From: an uncultured Prevotella sp.
GTDB lineage: Bacteria; Bacteroidota; Bacteroidia; Bacteroidales; Bacteroidaceae
Assembly: GCA_944320235.1 (NCBI GenBank)
Contig: CALUGQ010000007.1
Coordinates: 55,335 to 119,334 of the forward strand
Direction of reading: 5' to 3'
DNA: 64,000 nucleotides
The notes under the pieces: generated by a model
The model's database searches: none
Told to the model about the DNA's origin: nothing
What the model saw: the letters and a program-made list of their open reading frames with translations, nothing else
Position numbers and translations under genes: made by a program
In this document: in pieces, positions 26,259-36,800 of the stretch
Layout of the letters: each line of letters begins with the position of its first letter
Position numbering within the stretch: position 1 is the stretch's first letter

Positions 26259-26563
26259 GGCTGGGGGCCAGGCTGTTGCGCAAGCGGGGCCGGCGCTACG
26301 CAGGCGGCCCCAGCCCGCCCACGGCGCGGGGCGGGCTGATTTGTCATAAAGCGTATACAATACACTTTAAAATGGATGTTTTGTAAATAAAACCATTGTT
26401 TTCATGCCAAAATGTGATTTTTTTCGCCTTTCTTCTTTGATAAATCGGATTTTATAACTACTTTTGCGGCGGGTTGAAAACATTTATTACGCCGTAACCG
26501 CCATTGGCGGCAGTGAGAGGAATCAAATCAATGAATATATATTAATTAGGTTACAGGACAATA

Positions 26564-28447
26564 ATGAAAAGAGTATTACGCTTCTTAATCGGATTTTTGG
26601 CGTTACCAGTGTGCGCGCAGGCGCAGACAACCTTCGGCTACACCAACGGCGACTTCGACCGCGATGACGGTGTGCGCCTCTGCGCAGGCACCACGCAGCG
26701 CGCCGCCATACGTATGTCGGCCGAAAAGCTGTCGCTGCTGGCCGGGGCCAAGGTGACGGCCATCCGCAGTGTGTTCGGCACGCGCAACCTCAACTCCGTG
26801 ACATTCTTCATCACTTCCGACCTCGACGGCGAGCCGCTCTACGAGCAGCAGCTCAGCGGAAGCTTCTCCACGCGCTGGGCCAAGTACGAGCTCACCACGC
26901 CGTTCGAGATTCCCACCGGGAGCGACCTCTACTTCGGCCTGTCCATCGACTGCGGCGAGTCATACTACCCGCTCGCCTTCGACCGCCAGTATGGCGAGCC
27001 GGGCTGCGTGTACGGCCTGACCGACGACGGCTGGGCCGACATATCGTCGCAGACATACGGCAACCTCAACCTGCAACTCATGGTTGAGGGCGCGCAGCAG
27101 TTCACCGACGCCAGCGCGCGCCTCTTCCGCGCCGACGGCTACTACAAGGCCGGCAGCGAGTACGCCTTTGAGGGCCAGCTCTACAACTTCGGCACGCAGC
27201 CCATCACGAGCTTCGACGTGACTTACTCCGTGGGCGGCGGCGAGGAGCAGACTTACAGCGTCAGCGGCGTGAACATAGCCCAGGGCGCGGTATACAACTT
27301 CCCCATCGAGGGCCTTGAGGCCGACGGCCAGGGATACAAGGACATGGAGCTGTCGGTGACCAACGTGAGCGGCGATGTAGACGCCGCCCCGGCCGACAAC
27401 AGCCGCTCGCAGGAGATGTTCTTCTATCCGGCCGACATGACGCGCAGCTTCCTCGTGGAGAACTTCACCGGCCAGGAGTGCAGCAACTGCCCCGCCGGCC
27501 ATGCTGCAATGGAAGAGGCCATAGAGCGCAGCGGCATGGACGTGGTAAGCGTGTCGTACCACTCGGGATATTCGCCCGACGCATTCACCATGCTTGAGGA
27601 TTACTACTACCAGACGTTCTACGGCGTTGCGGCCGCGCCCTCGTTCATGGTGAACCGCTTCGCCAACCCAGCCATAGACCCCTCGTCGCCCGTGTTCCAA
27701 TACGGCAGCTTGACGGTGGCCATGATTACCGACTGCCTGGAGAAGCAGGCAGCCGAGCAGCCTTACGTGGGAGTGAATATTAACACCAATTACGATGACG
27801 CAACGCGCCGCCTCACCGGAAAGGTGGACGTGGAGGTCTACCGCAAGCCGCAGGCAGCCAACCCCAGCCTGCAATTGCTGCTCGTGCAAGACAGCATCGT
27901 GGGCAACCAAGCTAACGGCGGCTCCAACTATGTGCACCGCCACGTTAACCGCGGCAGCCTCAACGGCTACTTCGGCGAGAAGCTCGGCGAGATGGCCGAC
28001 GGGGCCACAGTGACCAAGGAGATAGACTACACCCTGCCTGAGTCCATCATGTCGACGTATGACGGCAGCATGAGCAAGTCGGAAGACATTCCCACCGACC
28101 CCAAGCATATGTACCTCGTGGCCATAGTGGGCAACTACAACGCCGACGACCCGGCCGACTGCCTTGTGCTCAACTGCGCCGCAGTCAAGTTTGGGGCCTC
28201 CACGGCATCGGGCATCGCCGAGCTGCCGGCCGCTCAGGCCGGGGCAAGCGCGCGCCTCGAGGGCAGCGCAGGCTCGCTCAGGGCCGAGGGCAACTTCGAC
28301 GCACTGTATATATATAATGTGGGAGGCAAGCTCGCCGCCCGCTGCACCGCGCCCGGCCAGACGCTCAGCCTCGAGCCCGGCGTATACGTCACCCGCGCCG
28401 TGAAAGGCGGGGCCGTGAGCACGGCCAAGTGCGTGGTGGCGCGCTGA
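26564..28447 (+). CDS. Secreted Omp28-like protein with CxxC thioredoxin-type domain and C-terminal sorting-like domain
   Basis: 627 residues with a signal peptide (1-21, ending AQAQ). An N-terminal beta-sandwich region (about 25-180) is followed by an Ig-like segment. An Omp28-type domain begins with NFTGQECSNCPAGH, whose C-S-N-C motif sits at the start of a thioredoxin-like fold and could be redox-active. The C-terminus (LYIYNVGGKL, then LEPGVYVTRA) is a Bacteroidota sorting-like domain. It is the first of four consecutive secreted proteins; the third shares the same CxxC domain. Omp28-related proteins are outer-membrane-associated, with no settled function. Confidence 0.78.
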   Translation: MKRVLRFLIGFLALPVCAQAQTTFGYTNGDFDRDDGVRLCAGTTQRAAIRMSAEKLSLLAGAKVTAIRSVFGTRNLNSVTFFITSDLDGEPLYEQQLSGSFSTRWAKYELTTPFEIPTGSDLYFGLSIDCGESYYPLAFDRQYGEPGCVYGLTDDGWADISSQTYGNLNLQLMVEGAQQFTDASARLFRADGYYKAGSEYAFEGQLYNFGTQPITSFDVTYSVGGGEEQTYSVSGVNIAQGAVYNFPIEGLEADGQGYKDMELSVTNVSGDVDAAPADNSRSQEMFFYPADMTRSFLVENFTGQECSNCPAGHAAMEEAIERSGMDVVSVSYHSGYSPDAFTMLEDYYYQTFYGVAAAPSFMVNRFANPAIDPSSPVFQYGSLTVAMITDCLEKQAAEQPYVGVNINTNYDDATRRLTGKVDVEVYRKPQAANPSLQLLLVQDSIVGNQANGGSNYVHRHVNRGSLNGYFGEKLGEMADGATVTKEIDYTLPESIMSTYDGSMSKSEDIPTDPKHMYLVAIVGNYNADDPADCLVLNCAAVKFGASTASGIAELPAAQAGASARLEGSAGSLRAEGNFDALYIYNVGGKLAARCTAPGQTLSLEPGVYVTRAVKGGAVSTAKCVVAR

Positions 28448-28454
28448 CAATCAT

Positions 28455-28488
28455 ACTCCCCGGCGGGCCGCCACGGCTGCCGGGGAGT
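28455..28488 (+). terminator. GC-rich hairpin after the Omp28-like gene
   Basis: Arms ACTCCCCGGC / GCCGGGGAGT (10 bp, 14-base loop). No T-run follows, so it may be a weak terminator or an mRNA-stabilising hairpin inside one transcript with the next gene. Confidence 0.5.
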
Positions 28489-28522
28489 CAAGCCTAATAC
28501 CAATCAACTAAATATTTTGCCT

Positions 28523-31500
28523 ATGAACAAGCATTACGCAGCCGCCTTGCTGGCGGCATTGGCAATGGCGACGGGCGCGCAGGCGCAGTCGCCCGAAATG
28601 AAGGCGAGGGCCGTCGAGACCTATGGCGAAGTCATGGAGGGCAGCACAGGCCTCTCGCGAAAGGTCGTGACGTACTACAACGCAGAGAGCCGCATAATCG
28701 GCGAGGCCACCTACGGCAGCGACGCCGACATGCAGACCTATAAGACGTATGAGTACGACACCGACGGCAAGCTGCTCCGCACGTGGTCGCAGGACTACCA
28801 GTACGGCGACGGCGGGCGCACGGAGTGGCAGGCATCGAAGGACACCGTGACCTACACCTACGACGCCGCTGGCAACATCGCCGGCACTTACGACCAGCTG
28901 CTGGGCTACTCCATGGCCTACGAGTACGATGCCGAGGGCAACATGACGCGCAAGGCACAGGTGAACACCGACTACGCCGGCGAGTTCGGCCCCAAGGGCG
29001 ACACCTACGAGCTGTGGACAGAGACGTACAGCGACTTCGCCGCGCCCAACTGCCCCAGGAAAATCATCGGCGACGGCGTGTACAACCAGTACCGCTTCAG
29101 CGAAGATGTTACCTACGATGACAAGAACCGCGTCACCGAGAAGAAACGCTACAACGTGCTCGACGAGCTTACGCAGGTGGAGCGCTGGACGTATGAGGGC
29201 GACGTTCCCACGCTCTACGAGAAGTCGTCGGTGAAGACCGAGAACGGCGAGCAGGTGGAGACGCCCAAGAGCAAGATTGTCTACACCGTGCTGTCAGAGT
29301 CGCCCCTGCGCATAGAGGCAGTTACCTCTACCTACTCCACGTACATGGACGAGCCGGGCGAATGGACGGTGAACCCTGTGTCTACCGTGACCGAGTACTT
29401 CACGCCCGAGGCCGCCTCGGCTCCCGAGCTTACCGTGGCCATGGACAACGAAAAGCTCAACACCGCCGTGCTCACCTTCAGCGCGGCAACGATAACGGGC
29501 GTGGACAACGTTGCCTACGACGTGTTCCGCCACGGCATGAAGATAGCACGCGTTGACGGAAGCCAGGCCGTTGACGGCCAGCTCACCTACACCGACGAGC
29601 AGGTGGCCAACGGCACCTACGACTACTTCGTGCAGTCGGTAGACGCCAGCGCCGCAGAAGTGGGCGGGGGCATGAACTGCTCCGACGTGGTTTCGGTAGA
29701 GTTCGACACCGAGCTGCCCGCACCAACGAGGGTCAGGGCACACTCCGTGGCCTACGCGGGCGGCCAGTGCACCGTCACCGTCGTATGGGATGAGCCTGAG
29801 CAGGCCGACGGCCTTGAGGTGCAGGGCTACAACATCTACCTTGAGGGCGCAAGGCTGCCGCTCAACTCCACGCCAGGCACATCCACCACGCTGCCTACCG
29901 TGACGCCGATTACCGGCAACAGCTACGAGCTGTCGCTGGGCGAGGGCGACGCCGAGACCAACCTCTCTGAGCAGGTGTACGTAGAGGCCATCTACTCCAT
30001 AGGCTTCGCATCGAGCGACGTGGCTACCATAACCAACAAGGAGTACGACATGGACAAGCTCGCGCTGCGCACCACCGAGACGTGGGGCGACTTGCTCGGC
30101 GAGACGCCGACCGACCGCATCTCGGCCAAGATCGTAAACTACTACAACGCCGACAACCAGGTGAGTGCCACGGTCAACTATGGCGCCAACGTGCAGACAC
30201 GCGTGTTTGAGCCGCAGAGCTACGAGGGCGTGATCTTCGACGACGAGAAGCGCCCCGTGAAGGTGTTCAAACAGCAGCGCGGACTCTATGACGGGCTCAA
30301 CGCGGCATGGGGCGAGGCCAACGATACCATCTGGTACAAGTATGACGCCGCCGGCAACCTGATAGCCGAGCAAAGCCTCCACTCCACCGACTCCACAGTC
30401 TACACTTACGACGACCAGGGCCGACGCACGGGCTACTACCGCTATGTGCCTGACGCCTACAACGAGTACGAGGGCGACTGGTACGTGATGGAGAGCCTGC
30501 TGTACTCCGACTTCAACGAGGCCGGCCTGCCCCAGACCATCACGGGCGACGGAGCCTACTCTTCGTACATGATATCTTACAAGGTGACGTACGACGAGCA
30601 GGGCAACGTGGTGCGCCGCGAGAAGTACAACTACCAGGGCGTGCTCTCCGAGATTGAGACCTACACCTACGACATGGGCGTGCCATCATCCTACGAGCTT
30701 GACAAGGTGAAGAACGTGCAGGGCGAGGGCGAAGACATGACCTACGACCTAACGCCGTCGAAGAAGATAATCTACACCATAGTGGGCCAGGAGCCGCTGC
30801 GCATCAGGACCGACAAGTACGATTACAGCTACGGTGAGTGGGGCGGCAATGCTTACTTCAACGTCGATGAGTACGTCGAGCTGCAGTCAGCCTCCGCGCC
30901 CAAGCTCGCAGTGGAGAGCGTAGAGGGCGAGCTTAACACCATAAGCCTCTCGTTCGACGCCACGGCAATCGACGGTGCCGAGGCCACGGTCTACGACATA
31001 TTCCGCCACGGCATCAAGGTGGCGCGCGTTGACGGCGGCCAGGCCGAGGGCGGACTCGTTACATACGTGGACCGCAACGTGGAGAACGGCAACTACGACT
31101 ACTTCGTGCAGGCGGTTGACCCAGCCGCAGCAACCGACGGGCAGGACGCCATGAACTCCTACGGCTACGGCATGAACGTGTCCAACAGCGTTAGGGTTAC
31201 GCTCAACACAGAGCTGCCCGCGCCCACCAACGTCCGCGTGACCAGCTATGAGTACGAGGGCGGCGTATGCTACGCCAACATCACCTGGGACGAACCGGCC
31301 GACAAGGACACCTACATGCTGCAGTCGTACAACGTGTTCGAGGAGGGGGCAAAGGCTCCGCTCAACACCAAGACCGAAGGCATGAATACCGTTGAGGACC
31401 CGATTCTCACCAACAGCTACCGTCTCAGCCTCGGCGAAGGCAACGAGGTCTCCAACCTCTCAGTCACGTTCTACGTGCAGGCCGTGTACACCATCGGTAA

Positions 31501-31774
31501 GGCAAACGGCGAGATGGTGACCATCACCAACCACGAAGACATTACCGACGGCATTGACGCAGCATCGGCAGGCAACTGCATTAGCATCTCTGGTGCAACG
31601 CTCACCGCAACCGAAGGCGCCACATTCGACGTGTACACCATCGGCGGCACCGCAGTAGCCAAGGGCTGCAAGGGCTCGCTCACGCTTGACGGCAAGGCCG
31701 GTGTCTATGTTGTGAAGGTTGACAACGGAGGCCAGGTGACCACCCACAAGGTGGTAGTGCGCCCCGGCGAGTGA
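28523..31774 (+). CDS. Large secreted protein with internally duplicated YD-repeat/FN3-like halves and sorting-like C-terminus
   Basis: 1083 residues from ATG 28523 (a TTG two codons upstream is less likely). Signal peptide at 1-22. Two homologous halves of about 490 residues (about 26-510 and 513-1000) each run: YYNA segment, tyrosine-rich YD-type repeats (YTYDAAGNI, YEYDAEGN; in half two YKYDAAGNL, YTYDDQGRR), then fibronectin-III-like domains (YDVFRHGMKIARVDG against YDIFRHGIKVARVDG). The C-terminus (VYTIGGTAVA, AGVYVVKVD) is a sorting-like domain. There is no enzyme motif. YD repeats often form carbohydrate-binding shells in surface proteins, but the role here is unknown. Confidence 0.78.
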   Translation: MNKHYAAALLAALAMATGAQAQSPEMKARAVETYGEVMEGSTGLSRKVVTYYNAESRIIGEATYGSDADMQTYKTYEYDTDGKLLRTWSQDYQYGDGGRTEWQASKDTVTYTYDAAGNIAGTYDQLLGYSMAYEYDAEGNMTRKAQVNTDYAGEFGPKGDTYELWTETYSDFAAPNCPRKIIGDGVYNQYRFSEDVTYDDKNRVTEKKRYNVLDELTQVERWTYEGDVPTLYEKSSVKTENGEQVETPKSKIVYTVLSESPLRIEAVTSTYSTYMDEPGEWTVNPVSTVTEYFTPEAASAPELTVAMDNEKLNTAVLTFSAATITGVDNVAYDVFRHGMKIARVDGSQAVDGQLTYTDEQVANGTYDYFVQSVDASAAEVGGGMNCSDVVSVEFDTELPAPTRVRAHSVAYAGGQCTVTVVWDEPEQADGLEVQGYNIYLEGARLPLNSTPGTSTTLPTVTPITGNSYELSLGEGDAETNLSEQVYVEAIYSIGFASSDVATITNKEYDMDKLALRTTETWGDLLGETPTDRISAKIVNYYNADNQVSATVNYGANVQTRVFEPQSYEGVIFDDEKRPVKVFKQQRGLYDGLNAAWGEANDTIWYKYDAAGNLIAEQSLHSTDSTVYTYDDQGRRTGYYRYVPDAYNEYEGDWYVMESLLYSDFNEAGLPQTITGDGAYSSYMISYKVTYDEQGNVVRREKYNYQGVLSEIETYTYDMGVPSSYELDKVKNVQGEGEDMTYDLTPSKKIIYTIVGQEPLRIRTDKYDYSYGEWGGNAYFNVDEYVELQSASAPKLAVESVEGELNTISLSFDATAIDGAEATVYDIFRHGIKVARVDGGQAEGGLVTYVDRNVENGNYDYFVQAVDPAAATDGQDAMNSYGYGMNVSNSVRVTLNTELPAPTNVRVTSYEYEGGVCYANITWDEPADKDTYMLQSYNVFEEGAKAPLNTKTEGMNTVEDPILTNSYRLSLGEGNEVSNLSVTFYVQAVYTIGKANGEMVTITNHEDITDGIDAASAGNCISISGATLTATEGATFDVYTIGGTAVAKGCKGSLTLDGKAGVYVVKVDNGGQVTTHKVVVRPGE

Positions 31775-31822
31775 CGTATGGGCTTGCGCCCTTGGGCGCG
31801 GGCTTCGTGAAAATGTATAGGG

Positions 31823-31858
31823 TAAGTATGTGCCTGCAATACGGCACATACTTATTTT
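31823..31858 (+). terminator. Terminator after the duplicated secreted protein
   Basis: Perfect 12-bp arms TAAGTATGTGCC / GGCACATACTTA with an 8-base loop, followed by TTTT. Confidence 0.85.
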
Positions 31859-31923
31859 GAGTTAAATCAAGCAGGCGGCCGGCCTTGAGCCAAGGCAAAG
31901 GCCGCGCATAAAAACATTCTTTG

Positions 31924-33795
31924 ATGATGAAAAAAGCATTTACAGTGATTATGGCCGCAGCCATGGCCGCCCCGGCGGCTGCGCAAGACGGCACGCTGTT
32001 CCACGAGGACTTCGACGCAGGAATGCCGGCGTCGTTCACAACGCTCGACCGCGACGAGACCCCAATCACCGTCTCCAGCTACAAGGGAGTGCAGGTAAGC
32101 CCCTCGTGGACGGCCAGCGAGATAAGCAGTGCAGGCAACCAGGCTGCGTTCAGCTTCTCGCGTTCCACGATTGACTTTGCGCAGGAAAACTGGCTCATCA
32201 CGCCGGCCATAGAGTTGCCGGCGGGCAGCGAGCCGGTGCTGCGCTGGGCCGCCAAGTCGGTGGCTGAGAGCTTCCCCGAGGACTACAAGGTCATGGTGTC
32301 TGCTGCAGGCGCCGACCCCTCGGCTTTCACCGAGCTGCTCACCGTCAGCGGCGAGCGTTACTTCTGGACCGACCACGCCCTCTCGCTGGCCGATTACGCC
32401 GGGCAGACGGTGAACATAGCCTTTGTGTGCACGAGCCAGAACAAGTTCATCCTCGCCATCGACGACATCTACGTGGGCGAACCCGAAGGCTACAACTTCG
32501 CGGCCGTTTCCTCGTCGAGCCATTTCGCCGGCATGGAGGCCACGGCTCCCGTTAGCGGCACCCTGCGCAACACGGGGCGCACGGCAGAGATTACCCAGGT
32601 AGACTGCGAGGCGGCCTCGGGCGTGCTCTCGCAGACGCAGGCCGTTACGCTGGCCCCTGGCGAAACGCTCGACTACAATTTCGACATGCCCATCGAGAAC
32701 CACAGCGTTAACCGCTATTCCATCAAGCTCCACTTCGCTGACGGCACCGAGAGCACCGTGCTCACCGACAGCGTGATAAGCTCTTACTACCCCCGCACGC
32801 TTGTGCTCGACGAGGGTACGGGCAACTGGTGCAACGCCTGCCCCGGCATGATGCCATACATTGCCAAGGCGAAGGAGCGCATGGGCAGCGACGTGATAGT
32901 GATATCGTCGCACCACAACGACCCCCTTGCCTGCAACGACTACTCCAGCCAGCGTGGCATAGGCTTCATCTTCCAAGGCTCCTTGCCCGTGTTCACCTAC
33001 AACAGGCACGATAGCTACGACTACAAGAACTACGATGTATACCACACCGACGGCTTCCTTGAGCGCGCCATGCTCGACTCCACCTACGCCAGCATAACGG
33101 CCACAGCCGAGCAGCAGGGCAACGAGGTGGCCATCAAGGCCAACGTGCAGTTTGCCAATGACTACGACAACGCCAATGGCTGGTACACCGTGGGCTTCGC
33201 CCTTGTTGACAACGCCTACGAGCAGGGCGACATACCTCAGAACAACAACTGCACCTCCCTGTCTGCCGCCGAGTACATGTACATGCCCGTGGCCATACCC
33301 GGCGACATGATGGTATACCGCGACGTGCCAATCGAGGGCTCCACGGCCTTTCTCGGCATCGACGGCGCGCTGCCCGCAGAGATAAAGGCGGGCCAGGACT
33401 ACGAGGTGGAATACCGCATGACCTTGCCCGAGGACCGCTTGTTTGGCAACGACGAGCTTACCGTTGTGGGCTTCGTCTTCCAGAAGCGCTCCTACGAGCT
33501 GCTCAACGCCACGGCGGTGCCGCTCACGTATGACCCGCAGGCCGTGGGCATAGGCTCCGTGGCTGCCGGCAGCGGCGCCACCATATCGCGCAGTGCCGAC
33601 GGCAGCGTGGCCGTGGCCGTGGCCGACGGCTCAGCCAGCGGCGTGGCCCGCGTTTACAGCCTCGACGGGCGCCTGCTGAGGCAGGCCGCCGTGAAGGGCG
33701 GAGCCGCCACGGTAGACTGCAGCGGCCTCAAGGGCTGCTACGTGGTCAAGGTGGCTGCCGCCGGCAGCGAGGCCGTGGCCAAGGTAGTGCTCTGA
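31924..33795 (+). CDS. Secreted protein with choice-of-anchor/cleaved-adhesin domain, CxxC Omp28-like domain and sorting-like C-terminus
   Basis: About 623 residues; starts at 31924 or 31927 are both plausible (a TTG precedes). After the signal peptide (AAPAAAQ), residues about 25-185 (LFHEDFDAGMPASFTTLD to LAIDDIYVGE) match the choice-of-anchor J / cleaved-adhesin jelly-roll domain found in gingipain-type proteins. A second part begins VLDEGTGNWCNACPGMMPY, an Omp28/thioredoxin-like domain with C-N-A-C. It resembles the gene at 26564 in that domain. The C-terminus (RVYSLDGRLL, GCYVVKVA) is sorting-like. Likely surface-exposed; function unknown. Confidence 0.77.
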   Translation: MMKKAFTVIMAAAMAAPAAAQDGTLFHEDFDAGMPASFTTLDRDETPITVSSYKGVQVSPSWTASEISSAGNQAAFSFSRSTIDFAQENWLITPAIELPAGSEPVLRWAAKSVAESFPEDYKVMVSAAGADPSAFTELLTVSGERYFWTDHALSLADYAGQTVNIAFVCTSQNKFILAIDDIYVGEPEGYNFAAVSSSSHFAGMEATAPVSGTLRNTGRTAEITQVDCEAASGVLSQTQAVTLAPGETLDYNFDMPIENHSVNRYSIKLHFADGTESTVLTDSVISSYYPRTLVLDEGTGNWCNACPGMMPYIAKAKERMGSDVIVISSHHNDPLACNDYSSQRGIGFIFQGSLPVFTYNRHDSYDYKNYDVYHTDGFLERAMLDSTYASITATAEQQGNEVAIKANVQFANDYDNANGWYTVGFALVDNAYEQGDIPQNNNCTSLSAAEYMYMPVAIPGDMMVYRDVPIEGSTAFLGIDGALPAEIKAGQDYEVEYRMTLPEDRLFGNDELTVVGFVFQKRSYELLNATAVPLTYDPQAVGIGSVAAGSGATISRSADGSVAVAVADGSASGVARVYSLDGRLLRQAAVKGGAATVDCSGLKGCYVVKVAAAGSEAVAKVVL

Positions 33796-33874
33796 TGCCG
33801 CGCCCCCAGCGGGCCATGGCGGCTGGGCCAATGACAAGAGAAACATAAACCAAACATTCACAGAGATAAACAAA

Positions 33875-36800
33875 ATGAAGAAATCATTGTTTTTGTTAGG
33901 CCTTTCGTTGCTAAGCTTGAAAGGCAACGCAGAATCGGGGACCGTCATCCTCTACGGCAAGCCCAACCAGATTGTGACTTGCGTGTCGCCCAACGGCAAG
34001 TGGGCTTGCGGCACGCAGAGCTATGGTTCAAGCTATTCCGTGGCCTTTGTATGGAACCTCGAGTCGAACGAGATTACCCCATTGGGCATGGACACTCAGG
34101 GCTACGCCGTGTCAGACAACGGCGTAGTGGTCGGTTTGTTCTCCGACCCCAACGTCTCCTCCAACGGCGCGCCGCAATCTGCCGCAGGTTACTGGAAGGA
34201 CGGTGCGTGGCACAGCCTCGGAGTTGAAAGCGAGCAGTACCAGGGCTATACCGCAGTTGGCGGCGTCGGCTCCAGCATCAGCGCCGACGGACGCTACATG
34301 GGCGGAATGATATATAGTACATCCACCGGCTCCGCTGTGCCTGTAGTCTGGAAGGACGGCGAGCTCCACGCCGTGCTCAACGACGGCATCGCCGGACAGG
34401 TGCAGGCCATCACCAACGACGGCACGCTCTACGGAGGCTGGGGCTACACCAGCGAGCGTTACGACACGCGCCAGCCCCTGCTCTGGTCTGCCGACGGCGT
34501 GACCACGGTGCTGCCCGGCAGCGAGACCAACCCCGAGCAGACGGTGTCCGACTTCACCAGCGACGGCAAGTACGCCCTCTGGGTGGGCGAGGTTTCCGAC
34601 GGCAAAAACACGTCTACCCTCGGCATACGCGACATCGCCAAAGGCACCGACGTGGTCATCCCCTATGCCAGCGACCAATACTGGACCGTGGTGCTCTTCG
34701 ACATCACCGACAGCCTCTCGGCCGTGGGCTACGAGATGGACAACACCACGACTTACCCCATCATCTACAAGGACGGCGTTACCCAGCCGCTCGAGACCTA
34801 CCTTGTCTCCAAGGGCGTTGACTTCGGCGCCGACGGCATCATCGCCCCGCGTTCCGACGGGGCCGTGGGCCTGTCCTACAACCTCATGCAGTGCTTCGGC
34901 GCGTCGAAGGACGACAGCACTTTCGCCATACAGGCTGCCAGCGTTGACCAGTATGAGATACCCGTCATCGTGAAGCTCAACTACAACATCACCAACCCGG
35001 CTCCCGCCGGCGTCAAGGCTTCTGTGATGAACGGCCTCTGCATGGCCAAGGTTACGTGGACGGCGCCTCTGGCCAACGCCGACGCCGTTGAGGGCTACAA
35101 CGTTTACCGCGACGGCGAGAAGGTCAACACCGACCCCGTGAGCGGCACGGCCTTCTACGACAGCAATGTGGCCTTTGGCTCCACTTACTCCTACACCGTA
35201 GAGGCTGTATATGCCGGCGGCGTGGTTTCGGCCCGCACCGAGGCCGCCTCGCTGGCCATGCCGGCCACCTTGGCCAACGCCCCGCACTCGCTTGCAGCCC
35301 GCATGAAGGGCGTCAACGACGTGAAGCTCACGTGGGCTGAGCCGCAGCGCGACCTGCCCACGCTCCGGTACTACGACGATGCCGACGAGGTGAGCGGCAT
35401 GGGCAGGACGTATCTCTCGTTCGAGGGTGCCGTGCGCTTCGACGCCACCGACATGGACGCCTACGATGGCTACAAAATCACAGCCGTGAATTTCGTGCCG
35501 CGCAAGGCCATCGAGTCGTGGGTGCTCAACATCTACTCCGGCACTGAGCTTGTATACACCCAGCCCATCAGCCAGGAGCTGCAGTATAGCCGCATGAACA
35601 CCGTCAAGCTCGACGAGCCGCTGGCCCTGCCTGCCAAGGGCGACCTCTACGTGGCCATCCAGGCCAACGTCGCCATGACCGAGACATCGTCAGACATCTT
35701 GGGCATGGTATACGACAAGGCCACCTTCGGCTATTCCGACCTTGTGCGCGTGGTAGGCGAGGACGAATGGTTCTACTCGCTCGAGGAGGCCTCTGAGGCT
35801 GAGCAGGGTACGAGCTACCCCATCACCTTCATCATCGGCGCTGAGCTTACCGCTGCCGACGGGCAGGAGGCAGCCATCACCGGCTACAACATCTACCGCG
35901 ACGGCGAGAGCGTAGGCACGGCCCAGGCCACCGAGTTCGTTGACGAGGCAGTGGCCGACGGCGACCACACATACGCCGTAGAGGCTGTATACGACGGCGG
36001 CGAGAAGTCGCCACAGGCATTGCTCAGCTTCACCTCAGCCCTCAACACCGCCGCCTTCAAGGCCATCAGCAACGTTGACGTGGCTCCAGGCGCCACCGAG
36101 ACGCAGGCCGTGTTCAGCTGGACGGCACCGCTCGACAACGATGAGAGCAACATACAGTACTGCGGCAACACAGGCGTGGGCGGCGTTACCGGGCTGAAGG
36201 ACAACGGCTACTCGTACATGGCCCGCGTTACCTACCTGCCCTCAATGCTCACCAGCTACGGCGGCTACACCGTGAGCGCGCTGCGCTTCTACCCGATGGC
36301 AGACGCCGAGTTCACCTTCACGGTCGAGAAAGACGGCGAGACCATCGTCGAAGGTCAGTTCGTTGAGGACTTCACCATCAACAGGTGGAACACCGTGACG
36401 CTCGACGAGCCCTTCGTCATCGACCCGAACGCCACTTACACCGTGACGCTCGACTGCTTCGACGTCACCGCCGGCCAGCCGGCCCTCGCCTACGACGGCC
36501 AGGCTGCCTTCAGCGGCCTCGCTGACATCATTTCGATGGACGACGGCGAGACCTTCATGACCATCCCCGACGTATACCAGGACAATGCCACCAGGGGCAA
36601 CTGGCTCATCGGCATGGTAGCCAACGACGGCTCTGGCGACCCCCTGCCCGTCGAGAGCTACAGCGTGCGCATCGACGGCTCCACGGTTTCGCAGTCGCAG
36701 ACTGCCACCACTTACACCCACGACTTCGGCACGGGCGCTGCCTCAACGGTTTCACACCGCGTGAACGTTGACGCCGTTTACAGCCTCAGGGGCAGGGTAG

